Shown here: piece by piece, positions 35,438 to 44,339 of the stretch
Layout: every line of letters begins with the position of its first letter
How positions within the stretch are numbered: position 1 is the first letter of the stretch
Origin: Pseudomonas marginalis
GTDB taxonomy: Bacteria > Pseudomonadota > Gammaproteobacteria > Pseudomonadales > Pseudomonadaceae
Assembly (NCBI RefSeq): GCF_008692035.1
Contig: NZ_VTFG01000002.1
Span: forward strand, 1,612,001 to 1,676,000
Reading direction: 5' to 3'
Length of the DNA stretch: 64,000 nucleotides
Notes under the pieces: generated by a model
What the model was told of the DNA's origin: nothing
The model's database searches: none
Seen by the model: the letters and a program-made list of their open reading frames with translations, nothing else
Translations under genes and position numbers: made by a program

Positions 35438-38209
35438 GTGCGCTGGCTCAGGATCGCCATAGGTTTCACTGTCAGTCTGCTGACGCTGCTCTGCCTGTTC
35501 CCGGCCCAGGCCGCCGCGCAAGGCAGTGGCTGGGCAGTATTGCTTGATGAACAGGCCGACCTGCAGCTGAGCGACATCCGCTCCTCGCGCTACACCAATC
35601 AATTCAGCCCCATCGAACTGGACCGCATTACCGCCGCGGAACCGGACGGTGCGTTGTGGGTACGTTTCAAGCTGCAACCCGGCAAGCACGAGCAGGTGCT
35701 GCGGGTATTCGCCCCGGACCTGGCGCACCTGAGCCTCTATGTGCTGGACGGCGACACCCTGATCGAGCAACAAAGCAGCGGTAACCGCCAGCCCCAGGCG
35801 GAACGCCCGCTGCCCAGCAACGATTTCATGCTGCCGATGCCCCAGAGCCAACAGACCCTCGACGTCTACCTGCGCCTGGTTTCCGAGCACGAACTGCGCC
35901 CCTATATCACCCTGGAACCGGCCGTGCTGGCCGCCGCCGACCAGACCCAGACATTGATCTACGGCCTGCTGTTCGGCTGCCTGCTGATGCTGATCCTGCA
36001 CAACCTCACGCGCTTCGCTTACCACCGCTCGCGCAGCAGCCTGTGGCTGGCGGCCTGCGAACTGCTGCTGATGCTCAGCCTGGCGCTGCTGCTCAACCTG
36101 GTAGGCCCATGGCTGCCGAACTGGCACGCGGTCCAGACCCCGGGCGCCTACCTGGCCCTGCTGCTGACCGCGCCCTGCGGGCTGATGTTTGCCTATCGCT
36201 TCTTCATGCCCCTGGGTCCGCACCCGCTGAACAAGCTGTTGATGGCCGACATCCTGTTTATCGTGCTGTGCGGCCTGCTGCTGTTGTTCGTCAGTACCCT
36301 GCCGCTGAACATCATCACCTACGCGCTGGTGGCCCTGGCGGGCCTGAGCATGCTGTTTGTCTCGGCGTATCACTGGCAGAAAGGCTATCGCCCGGCGCGC
36401 TTGTTCGTGGCGGGCATGGTGGTGTTCAACATTGGTACGCTGATCATTCTCCCGGCGTTGCTGGGGCTGACGATGGTGTCGCCCCAGGGTTTGATCGTCA
36501 CATTGCTGGCCTTCATCTGCCTGAGCGGCCTGTTGATGAGCCTGGCCCTGGGCGAGCGCCAGCGTGCGATTGTCGAGGCCCGCTTCAGCCTCAGCCGCGA
36601 CCTGGCCGCCAGCAATGCCGAGATCGCCGCCAAGGCCGAATTCCTGGCCAAGATCAGCCACGAAATCCGCACCCCCATGAACGGCGTGCTGGGCATGACC
36701 GAACTGCTGCTGGGCACGCCACTGTCGGTGAAGCAGCGCGACTACGTACAAACCATCCACAGCGCCGGTAACGAGCTGCTGACATTGATCAACGAGATCC
36801 TCGACATCTCCAAGCTCGAATCCGGGCAGATCGAGCTGGATGACGTGCAATTCGACCTCAATGCGCTGATCGAAGACTGCCTGAGCATCTTCCGCGCCAA
36901 GGCCGAGCAGCAGAACGTCGAGTTGATCAGCTTCATCCAGCCCCAGGTACCCCGCGTCATCAGCGGCGATCCGACCCGCCTGCGCCAGGCGCTGCTGAGC
37001 CTGCTGGAAAACGCCCTGCACAAAACCGACGAAGGCGAAGTGCTGATCGTCGTCGCCCTGGACGACCGCAGCACCAAGCCGCGCCTGCGCATTGCCGTGC
37101 AGGACAGCGGCCTGCCAATGGAAGCCGCTGAACGCGAGGCCCTGCTGCACAGCGAGCTGCACAGCAAGAACTTCCTCTCGGCCACCCGCTTGAGCGGCCA
37201 CCTGGGCCTGGTGATCGCGCGCCAGTTGATCCTGTTGATGAACGGTGAGTTCGGCATCAAGAGCGGCAGCCATCAGGGCAGCACGCTATGGCTGACGCTG
37301 CCGCTGGACCCGGAACGCCTGGAACACCCCACCTCCGACCTCGACGGCCCGCTCAAAGGCGCGCGCGTGCTGGTGGTGGACGACAACGATACGTGCCGCA
37401 AAGTGCTGGTGCAGCAATGCTCGGCCTGGGGCCTGAATGTCAGCGCCGTGCCGTCGGGTAAAGAGGCCTTGGCGTTGCTGCGGACCAAGGCGCACCTGCG
37501 CGATTACTTCGATGTGGTGCTGCTGGACCAGAACATGCCCGGCATGACCGGCATGCAACTGGCGGCGAAGATCAAGGAAGACCCGAGCCTGAACCACGAC
37601 ATCCTGCTGATCATGCTCACCGGCATCAGCAATGCGCCGAGCAAGATCATCGCGCGTAACTGCGGGATCAAGCGCATCCTCGCCAAGCCGGTTGCCGGTT
37701 ACACCCTCAAGACCACCCTGGCCGACGAGTTGACCCAACGCAGCAAAGGTGGCGTGCAGCCCCGTCCGCCCCTCAGCGTCCCGGCGGCGGTGACCGTGCC
37801 CAGCGACTTCAGGATCCTGGTGGCCGAAGACAACAGCATCTCCACCAAAGTGATTCGCGGCATGCTCGGCAAGCTCAACCTCGACCCGGATACCGCCAGC
37901 AACGGTGAGGAAGCCCTCGAGGCGATGAAGGCCCAGCGTTATGACCTGGTGTTGATGGACTGTGAGATGCCGGTTCTCGATGGTTTCTCGGCCACCCAGC
38001 AACTGCGGGCGTGGGAAGTCAGCCACCAGCGCATTCGTACCCCCGTGGTAGCGCTCACGGCGCATATCCTCTCGGAGCACAAAGAGCGCGCACGCCAGGC
38101 GGGGATGGACGGGCACATGGCCAAGCCGGTGGAGTTATCACAATTGCGTGAGTTGGTGGAGTTCTGGGTGGCGCAGCGTCAACAACGGCCTGAACACGCC
38201 CCGTCCTGA
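35438..38209 (+). CDS. retS: RetS-like hybrid sensor histidine kinase
   Basis: 923-aa inner-membrane signalling protein. Domains: signal peptide (1-27); periplasmic 7TMR-DISMED2 (~30-165); seven transmembrane helices (~190-380); HisKA (~400-470) with His408 in AKISHEIRTPMNGVLGMTEL; HATPase (~515-630); receiver 1 (~640-760) with Asp697; receiver 2 (~785-905) with Asp841. The ATP-binding boxes are unusual: G1 reads VQDSGLPME and G2 reads SGHLGLVIA, so glycines normally present are missing. RetS in P. aeruginosa (PA4856) restrains GacS, favouring planktonic growth. The start is GTG at 35438 with GAAGGGA upstream. Confidence 0.92.
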   Translation: MRWLRIAIGFTVSLLTLLCLFPAQAAAQGSGWAVLLDEQADLQLSDIRSSRYTNQFSPIELDRITAAEPDGALWVRFKLQPGKHEQVLRVFAPDLAHLSLYVLDGDTLIEQQSSGNRQPQAERPLPSNDFMLPMPQSQQTLDVYLRLVSEHELRPYITLEPAVLAAADQTQTLIYGLLFGCLLMLILHNLTRFAYHRSRSSLWLAACELLLMLSLALLLNLVGPWLPNWHAVQTPGAYLALLLTAPCGLMFAYRFFMPLGPHPLNKLLMADILFIVLCGLLLLFVSTLPLNIITYALVALAGLSMLFVSAYHWQKGYRPARLFVAGMVVFNIGTLIILPALLGLTMVSPQGLIVTLLAFICLSGLLMSLALGERQRAIVEARFSLSRDLAASNAEIAAKAEFLAKISHEIRTPMNGVLGMTELLLGTPLSVKQRDYVQTIHSAGNELLTLINEILDISKLESGQIELDDVQFDLNALIEDCLSIFRAKAEQQNVELISFIQPQVPRVISGDPTRLRQALLSLLENALHKTDEGEVLIVVALDDRSTKPRLRIAVQDSGLPMEAAEREALLHSELHSKNFLSATRLSGHLGLVIARQLILLMNGEFGIKSGSHQGSTLWLTLPLDPERLEHPTSDLDGPLKGARVLVVDDNDTCRKVLVQQCSAWGLNVSAVPSGKEALALLRTKAHLRDYFDVVLLDQNMPGMTGMQLAAKIKEDPSLNHDILLIMLTGISNAPSKIIARNCGIKRILAKPVAGYTLKTTLADELTQRSKGGVQPRPPLSVPAAVTVPSDFRILVAEDNSISTKVIRGMLGKLNLDPDTASNGEEALEAMKAQRYDLVLMDCEMPVLDGFSATQQLRAWEVSHQRIRTPVVALTAHILSEHKERARQAGMDGHMAKPVELSQLRELVEFWVAQRQQRPEHAPS

Positions 38210-38225
38210 CTTTAAATGCAATTCC

Positions 38226-38306
38226 AATCTGGGTAGGGGCTTGCTTCAGTCAAGAGCGAACACTGTAACTGACTGGAATTAGGGCGAGCCCCCTCCCACA
38301 TTTGAT
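38226..38306. repeat. Degenerate REPIN
   Basis: Left arm AATCTGGGTAGGGGCTTGCT and right arm GGGCGAGCCCCCTCCCACAT are imperfect versions of the GTGGGAGGGGGCTTGC type; the left arm has lost several bases. Lies between retS and marC. Confidence 0.65.
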
Positions 38307-38357
38307 CTCTGGCGCCTGATAGACTCTCCACACTTTCCCCGCCCGCGAGCCCCCCCC

Positions 38358-38954
38358 ATGCTCCACGTGTTATTCAGCGTTTACCTGAAGATGCTGGTGC
38401 TCTACAGCCCGTTCTTCGTGCTGTCCTGCTTTATCAGCCTGACCCGTGGTTATTCGAGTAAAGAGCGGCGGCGCCTGGCCTGGAAAGTAGCGCTGGCGAC
38501 CCTGGTGTCCAGCGTGTTGCTCTACCTGTTCGGCCGGGTGATCTTCAGCGTGTTCGGCATCACCGTGGATGCCTTTCGCATCGGCGCCGGCAGTGTGCTG
38601 TTTATCTCCGCCCTGGGCATGGCCCAGGGCAAGTCGGCCGTGCAGACCGACAATGTGCAGCAGGACGTGACCATCGTGCCGCTGACCATTCCCCTCACGG
38701 TCGGCCCCGGCACCATCGGTGCGCTGTTGGTCATGGGCGTCAGCCAACCGCACTGGGATGACAAGATCACGGCCATCCTCAGCATCGCCCTGGCCAGCCT
38801 CACGGTCGGTGTGGTGCTGTACCTGTCCAACCGTATCGAACGGATTCTCGGTGACCAGGGCTTGCAGATTGTCAGTCGGTTGATGGGATTGTTCGTGTGT
38901 GCCCTCGCCGCGCAAATCATCTTTACCGGGGTGCGCGGCTACCTGGTGCCTTAG
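38358..38954 (+). CDS. MarC-family integral membrane protein
   Basis: 198-aa protein. Seen: about six hydrophobic segments and the MarC signature TIVPLTIPLTVGPGTIGALL, plus FRIGAGSVLFISALGM. Function of the family is unknown (YhgN/MarC). No clear ribosome-binding site before ATG at 38358. The stop codon (TAG) overlaps that of the convergent gene on the other strand (TTAG), so there is no terminator between them. Corresponds by position to PA4857. Confidence 0.85.
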   Translation: MLHVLFSVYLKMLVLYSPFFVLSCFISLTRGYSSKERRRLAWKVALATLVSSVLLYLFGRVIFSVFGITVDAFRIGAGSVLFISALGMAQGKSAVQTDNVQQDVTIVPLTIPLTVGPGTIGALLVMGVSQPHWDDKITAILSIALASLTVGVVLYLSNRIERILGDQGLQIVSRLMGLFVCALAAQIIFTGVRGYLVP

Positions 38955-39730
38955 ATCCGGTATTTGGCGATCGCCGACTGCACCTTGTCGCCCGCGCTCT
39001 CGCGCATCAGCTGGATGGTTTTTTCGTTGACCATCGAGGTATTCAGCACCAGGCAGGTCTGCCCGCTGAAGGCCTCGAACGAGGAACTGTCCCACTCCAG
39101 AAACGGCAGCCCCACCTGTTTGTTCACGCCTTGGGTGCTGTACGTCACCAGCACCATCATCAATTCGCCGTCGGTTTCGGCGCAGGATGCCAGGCCGAAA
39201 TCACCGCCCTGGTGCACCGTACTGTTGCGCTTGAACAGTTCGAATGAACTCGGTTGCTGCTTCAGTGCCTCCAGCGCATCGGCTGCCAGTTTCGGCAGCG
39301 CCGTAACCAGCGGTCCCGAAACCGACGCCCCCGCCAGTATCGTGGCGATGATATTCAGCGCCGCCAATTGCACGGTCAGGCCCTTGCCCGACTGTGAGAC
39401 CCGCTTGAAACTGCTGCGCACCGGCAGCCAGCCCAGGCTGATCATCACCTTGATAAATTCGTCGTACCAGGCCTCGGTACCTCGCTGGATCTTCAATACA
39501 TCGCTGACGTAGCTGCTGGCCAGCAGATAGCTTTTGCGGATGTATTCCCGGTTCAACCCGGACAGCCCCTCGGCAAACGAAATCACGCTGTTGTTGACCA
39601 CCGCCGCGTTGCAGTCGTCCTCCGTGTCGAGCGGCAATGAGGGCTGCGCACCTCGCGCCCTCGGCAATGTGTAGCGCGCAATCAACTTGCGCCGTTTTGT
39701 GTTGTTGATCCTTCTGTGATGTCGCTCCAT
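38951..39730 (-). CDS. Unrecognised protein with basic N-terminus
   Basis: 259-aa protein I do not recognise. Seen: a strongly basic N-terminal ~25 residues (MERHHRRINNTKRRKLIAR), the motif VNNSVISFAEGLSG, a Trp/Tyr segment (EAWYDEFIKVMISLGWLP), and a central hydrophobic, Gly/Ala-rich stretch (residues ~130-160, LAALNIIATILAGASVSGPL) followed by LPKLAADALEALKQQ. No signal peptide. The ATG at 39730 has GGAG nine bases upstream; an in-frame extension upstream lacks one. The hydrophobic centre could insert in a membrane. Overlaps marC by 4 bases at the stops. Confidence 0.65.
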   Translation of the reverse strand: MERHHRRINNTKRRKLIARYTLPRARGAQPSLPLDTEDDCNAAVVNNSVISFAEGLSGLNREYIRKSYLLASSYVSDVLKIQRGTEAWYDEFIKVMISLGWLPVRSSFKRVSQSGKGLTVQLAALNIIATILAGASVSGPLVTALPKLAADALEALKQQPSSFELFKRNSTVHQGGDFGLASCAETDGELMMVLVTYSTQGVNKQVGLPFLEWDSSSFEAFSGQTCLVLNTSMVNEKTIQLMRESAGDKVQSAIAKYRI

Positions 39731-39888
39731 TTCAGTTCTCCACAAACACCCCGGCTCGGGGCTTGTGTCCACACTAGTCCAGTCAGCGGCGGCTCTTCCA
39801 TGCCACAAACATCGCTTGCCGGAACGCGGCAAAAAACGCTGCCCAGCAATGACAGGGCGCCCCTCGTGGCCTTCCGGCTTTCGTCACT

Positions 39889-39944
39889 CAAAAAAGAAAA
39901 AGCCCCGAGCAACAGCAGGTGATCACCCATTGTCATTCGGAGCT
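39889..39944 (-). terminator. Terminator downstream of the cobGHIJ operon
   Basis: On the minus strand AGCTCCGA pairs (one G-U) with TCGGGGCT after a 33-base loop region that can itself fold, followed by TTTTCTTTTTT. It begins 24 bases past the cobJ stop. Confidence 0.6.
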
Positions 39945-39967
39945 TTCGTGCAGCCATCCAGGCGTTT

Positions 39968-41605
39968 TCAGGAGGCGGGTTTTGCACCGTACCAGCGCGG
40001 TGTGTACACCCATTCACCGCCACCGGCGCGAGGGAATGTGCAGGTAGTGGATGAGCCGACCAGCACCATGGTGCGCATGTCCACCTGGTCTGGCGTGAGT
40101 TGCCCGAGGGTGGTGACGCGCAGGGTCTGGCCGGGGCGACCGATATCGCGACCCAGCACCACCGGGGTCTCAGGCCTGCGGTGTTGCGCGACGATTTCCA
40201 GGGCGCGCCCCAGCTGCCAAGGCCGCGAACGCGAGATCGGGTTGTAGAACGCCAGGGCCAGGTCGGCCTGGGACGCGAGGTCCAGGCGCTTTTCGATGAT
40301 CGACCAGGGCTTGAGGTTGTCCGACAGCGACATCACGCAAAAGTCGTGGCCCAACGGCGCGCCGGCCTGGGCGGCAGTGGCCAGGGAGGCCGAAACCCCC
40401 GGCAGGATTTCCAGGTCGACCTGATGCCACGCCGGATCGCCGGACTCGTGCAACGCCTCGATCACCGCCGCCGCCATGGCGAAGACGCCCGGGTCGCCGG
40501 ACGACACCACCACCACCGAACGCCCCTGGGCGGCCAGCTCGAAGGCGTGGCGGGCGCGCTGCATCTCTTCGCGGTTATCGGTGCAATGCTGTACCTGATC
40601 GTCACGGAACGGCCCGGCCATGCGCACGTAGGTTTCATAGCCCAGCACATCGGTGCAGCGCGCCAGCTCGGCCTTGACCGCCGGCACCATCAGCTCGGCG
40701 GCGCCAGGGCCCAGGCCGATCACGGCAAGGCGGCCGCGGCAGCGGCCGACCTGGGCCAGCTCCAGCGGTTGGTCAGCCACCTCGATGACAATATCGGCAG
40801 CCTGGGTAACGCCGCCAAAGCGCAGCGGCACGCCCAACGCCGACGCGGCTTCGTGCAACGACGGGTCAGCCATCTGCGTATCGCTGGCCAACAGGCACGC
40901 CAGGGATTGCACGGCAATACCCGCCTCGTGCAAGGCCGCGCGCACACGCTCGGCCAACTGCGCACCCGGCTTGCAGGTCACGCACACCGTCTTTGGATAG
41001 ATCAGCAACTCGTTGGCGGCAGGCACACGCTCGGCACTGCCCACGTGAATGGCTAGATGCGCCTGTTGGTCCTGAGGCAAATTCGCCTGGTCCAACCACG
41101 GTGCCGCACCTTCGATGCGCACGCTTTCGCCCGCCAGCAGGTCGGACACGAAGCGCTTGCCCAGTTCCAGGTCTGCCAGCTCATAACCCGCAGGCGGGTT
41201 GAGCAGGCAGGTGCCGAAACGCAGCTCGCCACTGGTGGTGATCGCCGCAGCGACACCCAGTGCTGCCGCGATGTCCCGCGCCATGACGTTCACACCGCCA
41301 AGACCACCGAGCAACGGCACCACGGCGCTGCCATCTTCCGCCACGGCCAGCACGGCGGGTTCTTCGCCTTTCTCCAGCAGCAGCGGCGCCAGGGTGCGGA
41401 TCACGATGCCGGCCGCACACAGGGCGATCAGCGGCGTGCCCTGCTGGTAGAGCTGACGCAGGGTCGCGCCGAATTCGCCGTAAGGCTGGTCCGCCCCCTC
41501 AACCCGCCCGGCCAGGCCGTGGATCAGTGCCCCAGGGTAAACCTGCTGGATCCTGCGCGCGGTGGCCAGGCTGCCCTGGCCCAGAATGACAATCGCCGGG
41601 GTCAT
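39968..41605 (-). CDS. cobJ: CbiG-CobJ fusion: precorrin-3B C17-methyltransferase
   Basis: 545-aa fusion. N-terminal half (~1-275) is CbiG/CobE-like: VILGQGSLATARRIQ, IALCAAGIVIRTLAPLL, VPLLGGLGGVNVMARDIAAA. C-terminal half (~285-545) is the CobJ SAM methyltransferase that contracts the corrin ring: LAVIGLGPGAAELMVPA, DVLGYETYVRM, VVVVSSGDPGVFAMAAAVIE, ILPGVSASLATAA, LAFYNPISRSRPWQL. ATG at 41605 overlaps the cobI stop (TGATG). CbiG opens the delta-lactone in the anaerobic route; in aerobic organisms its domain is usually the separate CobE. Last gene of the cobG-H-I-J operon. Confidence 0.92.
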   Translation of the reverse strand: MTPAIVILGQGSLATARRIQQVYPGALIHGLAGRVEGADQPYGEFGATLRQLYQQGTPLIALCAAGIVIRTLAPLLLEKGEEPAVLAVAEDGSAVVPLLGGLGGVNVMARDIAAALGVAAAITTSGELRFGTCLLNPPAGYELADLELGKRFVSDLLAGESVRIEGAAPWLDQANLPQDQQAHLAIHVGSAERVPAANELLIYPKTVCVTCKPGAQLAERVRAALHEAGIAVQSLACLLASDTQMADPSLHEAASALGVPLRFGGVTQAADIVIEVADQPLELAQVGRCRGRLAVIGLGPGAAELMVPAVKAELARCTDVLGYETYVRMAGPFRDDQVQHCTDNREEMQRARHAFELAAQGRSVVVVSSGDPGVFAMAAAVIEALHESGDPAWHQVDLEILPGVSASLATAAQAGAPLGHDFCVMSLSDNLKPWSIIEKRLDLASQADLALAFYNPISRSRPWQLGRALEIVAQHRRPETPVVLGRDIGRPGQTLRVTTLGQLTPDQVDMRTMVLVGSSTTCTFPRAGGGEWVYTPRWYGAKPAS

Positions 41606-42336
41606 CAACCTTGCCACCGTTCACCCGGCACGATGATCAGCGAGAAGTACGGCGAAGACATCGGCTCCACCTGGTCCAGCGCCACGATTTTCTGGTTGGC
41701 CATGGTCGCGCGCTCCACATACAGTGCGCGCTCGGCCAGGCCGAGTTCTTCGAGTACCTGGCGCACCTTGGGGAAGTTGCGCCCCAGCTTCATGATCACC
41801 GCCGCGTCGGCATCCGCCAGGCGGCGCTTGAGGTCTTCGTGGGGCAATACGCCCGACAGCACCGACAGGCTCTGGTTGCGATACACCAACGGCGCGCCCA
41901 GCACCGAGGCGCCGCCAAGCATCGAGCACACACCGGGGATAACCTCGGCTTCGTAGCGCTCGGCCAAGCGGTCATGCAAATACATATAGGAGCCGTAGAA
42001 GAACGGGTCGCCTTCACAGATCACCGCCACGTCGCGACCGGCGTCCAGGTGCACGGCCACCTCGACACTGGCGGTGTCGTAGAAGTCGCTGATCACTTGT
42101 TCATAGGACAACGGCGCCGGCAGCGCTTCGGTGGTCACCGGGTACACCAGCGGCATCAGGGTTTGCTGTGGCACCAGGTGGTCTTCGATGATGCCGAAGG
42201 CGTTACCCTTCTTGCCCTTGGCCACGAAATACGCCACCACCGGCGATTCGCGCAGCAGGCGCAGGGCCTTGAGGGTAATCAGTTCCGGGTCGCCGGGGCC
42301 GACGCCCAGGCCGATCAAACGTCCGCGTGCCGGCAT
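41605..42336 (-). CDS. cobI: Precorrin-2 C20-methyltransferase
   Basis: 243-aa SAM-dependent enzyme converting precorrin-2 to precorrin-3A. Seen: GRLIGLGVGPGDPELITLKA at the N-terminus; VAYFVAKGKKGNAFGI; VAVICEGDPFFYGSYMYLHD; EVIPGVCSMLGGAS. The ATG at 42336 overlaps the cobH stop (TAATG), and the gene overlaps cobJ. Length is standard for CobI. Confidence 0.95.
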   Translation of the reverse strand: MPARGRLIGLGVGPGDPELITLKALRLLRESPVVAYFVAKGKKGNAFGIIEDHLVPQQTLMPLVYPVTTEALPAPLSYEQVISDFYDTASVEVAVHLDAGRDVAVICEGDPFFYGSYMYLHDRLAERYEAEVIPGVCSMLGGASVLGAPLVYRNQSLSVLSGVLPHEDLKRRLADADAAVIMKLGRNFPKVRQVLEELGLAERALYVERATMANQKIVALDQVEPMSSPYFSLIIVPGERWQG

Positions 42337-42962
42337 TATTCGACCTCCGTGGCGAGCGCATTCACCGCCGCGGCGGCCATGGCACTGCCGCCCAGGCGGC
42401 CCTGCATGATCACGAACGGTACGCCGCGGCTGTCCGCTGCCAGCATCGCCTTGGATTCGGCCGCGCCGACAAACCCGACCGGGAAGCCGAGGATCAACGC
42501 CGGTTTTGGTGCACCCGCGTCGAGCATTTCCAGCAGGTAGAACAACGCCGTCGGCGCATTGCCGATCACCACCACGCTGCCTTCCAGGTGCGGACGCCAC
42601 AGCTCCAGGGCCGCAGCGGAACGGGTATTGCCCAGCTCCCGCGCCAACTCCGGCACGCTGTCGTCGCGCAGGGTGCAGATCACCGGGTTGTTGGCCGGCA
42701 GGCGCGCACGGGTCACGCCTTCGGAGACCATCCGCGCATCACACAGAATCGGCGCACCAGCGGCCAGCGCATCGCGCCCGGCCTTGCCCGCACCGGTGGA
42801 GAACTGCAGGCCATCGATGGCCTCGACCATGCCGCAGGCATGGATCACCCGCACCGCGAGTTTCTCCAGGTCGGCCGGGATACGCTCCAACTTGGCTTCC
42901 GCGCGAATAATGGCGAAGGAGTTGCGATAGATCTCCTGACCGTCGCGGATGTAATCAATCAT
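42336..42962 (-). CDS. cobH: Precorrin-8X methylmutase
   Basis: 208-aa enzyme moving a methyl group from C11 to C12 to give hydrogenobyrinic acid. Seen: DYIRDGQEIYRNSFAIIRAE; LAVRVIHACGMVEAID with the catalytic His; LCDARMVSEGVTRARLP; GNAPTALFYLLEML; GFPVGFVGAAESK. Start ATG at 42962 overlaps the cobG stop by 8 bases. Confidence 0.95.
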   Translation of the reverse strand: MIDYIRDGQEIYRNSFAIIRAEAKLERIPADLEKLAVRVIHACGMVEAIDGLQFSTGAGKAGRDALAAGAPILCDARMVSEGVTRARLPANNPVICTLRDDSVPELARELGNTRSAAALELWRPHLEGSVVVIGNAPTALFYLLEMLDAGAPKPALILGFPVGFVGAAESKAMLAADSRGVPFVIMQGRLGGSAMAAAAVNALATEVE

Positions 42963-44244
42963 CGGTGTTGCTCCGTGGGTGAGCGCGCAGCAAGGCGCCC
43001 GCCGCTTCAATGGAAAGGGTGCGTGCGTGCAGCCGGCCGAAACCGGGGTGGGCTGCATCGCGAAAATACAGGTCGTAGTGGCCGGGGCTCACCGCCAGCA
43101 AGGTGACCGGCGCGATATGTGCGGCGGCGCAGGAACGCGAGCAGCCGGACAGGTGCACGTCATGGCCGGGATGCAGCGCGGCCAAGTGCACGGCGTCGGC
43201 CTTGGTGTCGGCGAGGGCTTTGGCGCAGCCGCTGGAACCGGTGCAGGCGATCACGCGGGCCAAGGGTTGGTCGACGGTGCAGAGGAAACCCAGTTGCGCC
43301 AGGCGTTGGGTCACGGCGTGAGGTTTTTCGACGTTGGGCAGTAACACACCTTGCCAGGGGGTGAAGCGCACGGTGCCGTCGCCATATTCGCTGGCGAGCT
43401 GCGCCACGCCTGTGAGCATCGTCGAATCCAGGCGCCCCAAGGGTGCGATGGCCGCGACGTAGAATTGATTGCTTTGAGCCTGTGGATAACTCCCGAGGTG
43501 CAGCAAAGCGCCGCTGGGCGGGCGTTTGAAGCCATCGGCCGGCAGCAGCGGCAGGCTGAGGCGGCTCAGCAACTTATCCACAGCCAGGTGGCGCATGCGG
43601 GTTTGTTCCGGGGTGGCGAGGTCAAGAAACGCCTCCAGCACCGCCACCACCAACCCATGGCCCTGTGCCAACGGCACGGCGGCCAACGGCGCATCCCGCC
43701 CTGGACAACCCGCCAGGCCGAACGCAAGGAGCGTCTCGCCATTGCGTACGAACGCCGACAGCCACAGATCATGATGATGCTCGAGCATCGCCAGGGCCTC
43801 GCCGCCATCCAGTTGCACGGCGAACTTGGCCGACAGCTCATGGAAACGCGGACGGTTTTGCAGGCTGGCGAGGATCTGCTCGGCCAGCGGCCGGGTGTCG
43901 AACAGCATCTGCGGGTCGATACCGGCGCTGGGGCTGAGCATCAGGTTGCGCACGTCATCGCCAGCGGCGTTACTCGGGCCCAGATCGGCGGCCAGCAGCA
44001 TGGCGATCAAGGCGTCTTGCTCGGCACCGATCCCACGTATCTGCAGGTTGGCGCGGTTGGTCGCCTCGATCACCCCGCCCGCATAGGCCTGGGCCGCGTC
44101 CGCCACGGCACAGGCCTGGGCGGCGCTGATCGAGCCACCGGCCAGTTTGATCCGGCAGATGCCGCCATCCAGCGCCTGGACGATACGCAGCAACCCCGGA
44201 CAAGCCGAGGGGCGCAAGGTATTCACAGCGGGCGTTGGGTTCAC
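42955..44244 (-). CDS. cobG: Precorrin-3B synthase (monooxygenase)
   Basis: 429-aa ferredoxin-dependent iron-sulfur enzyme that hydroxylates precorrin-3A using O2, the step that defines the aerobic cobalamin route. Seen: sulfite/nitrite-reductase ferredoxin-like repeats (LDGGICRIKLAGG, VIEATNRANLQIRG) and the 4Fe-4S cysteines CTGSSGC...SGCSRSC in the C-terminal half. GTG at 44244 is my choice; an upstream in-frame ATG at 44301 is possible but would leave only 38 bases to cobL. First gene of cobG-H-I-J; divergent from cobL with about 95 bases between. No cobalamin riboswitch seen there. Confidence 0.9.
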   Translation of the reverse strand: MNPTPAVNTLRPSACPGLLRIVQALDGGICRIKLAGGSISAAQACAVADAAQAYAGGVIEATNRANLQIRGIGAEQDALIAMLLAADLGPSNAAGDDVRNLMLSPSAGIDPQMLFDTRPLAEQILASLQNRPRFHELSAKFAVQLDGGEALAMLEHHHDLWLSAFVRNGETLLAFGLAGCPGRDAPLAAVPLAQGHGLVVAVLEAFLDLATPEQTRMRHLAVDKLLSRLSLPLLPADGFKRPPSGALLHLGSYPQAQSNQFYVAAIAPLGRLDSTMLTGVAQLASEYGDGTVRFTPWQGVLLPNVEKPHAVTQRLAQLGFLCTVDQPLARVIACTGSSGCAKALADTKADAVHLAALHPGHDVHLSGCSRSCAAAHIAPVTLLAVSPGHYDLYFRDAAHPGFGRLHARTLSIEAAGALLRAHPRSNTDD

Positions 44245-44339
44245 GGGGCTACCGGTTGACGGGTAAAGGCGCGGTATTATGCCTGCTTTGTCCGGCGGCA
44301 TGAAAAGCCTGCCCGTCGGATGTCGCTCAAGGAATTGAT

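Noticed and set aside
44245..44339. Cobalamin riboswitch between divergent cobG and cobL
   Set aside because: Only 95 bases are available and no B12-box-like conserved segment is seen on either strand.
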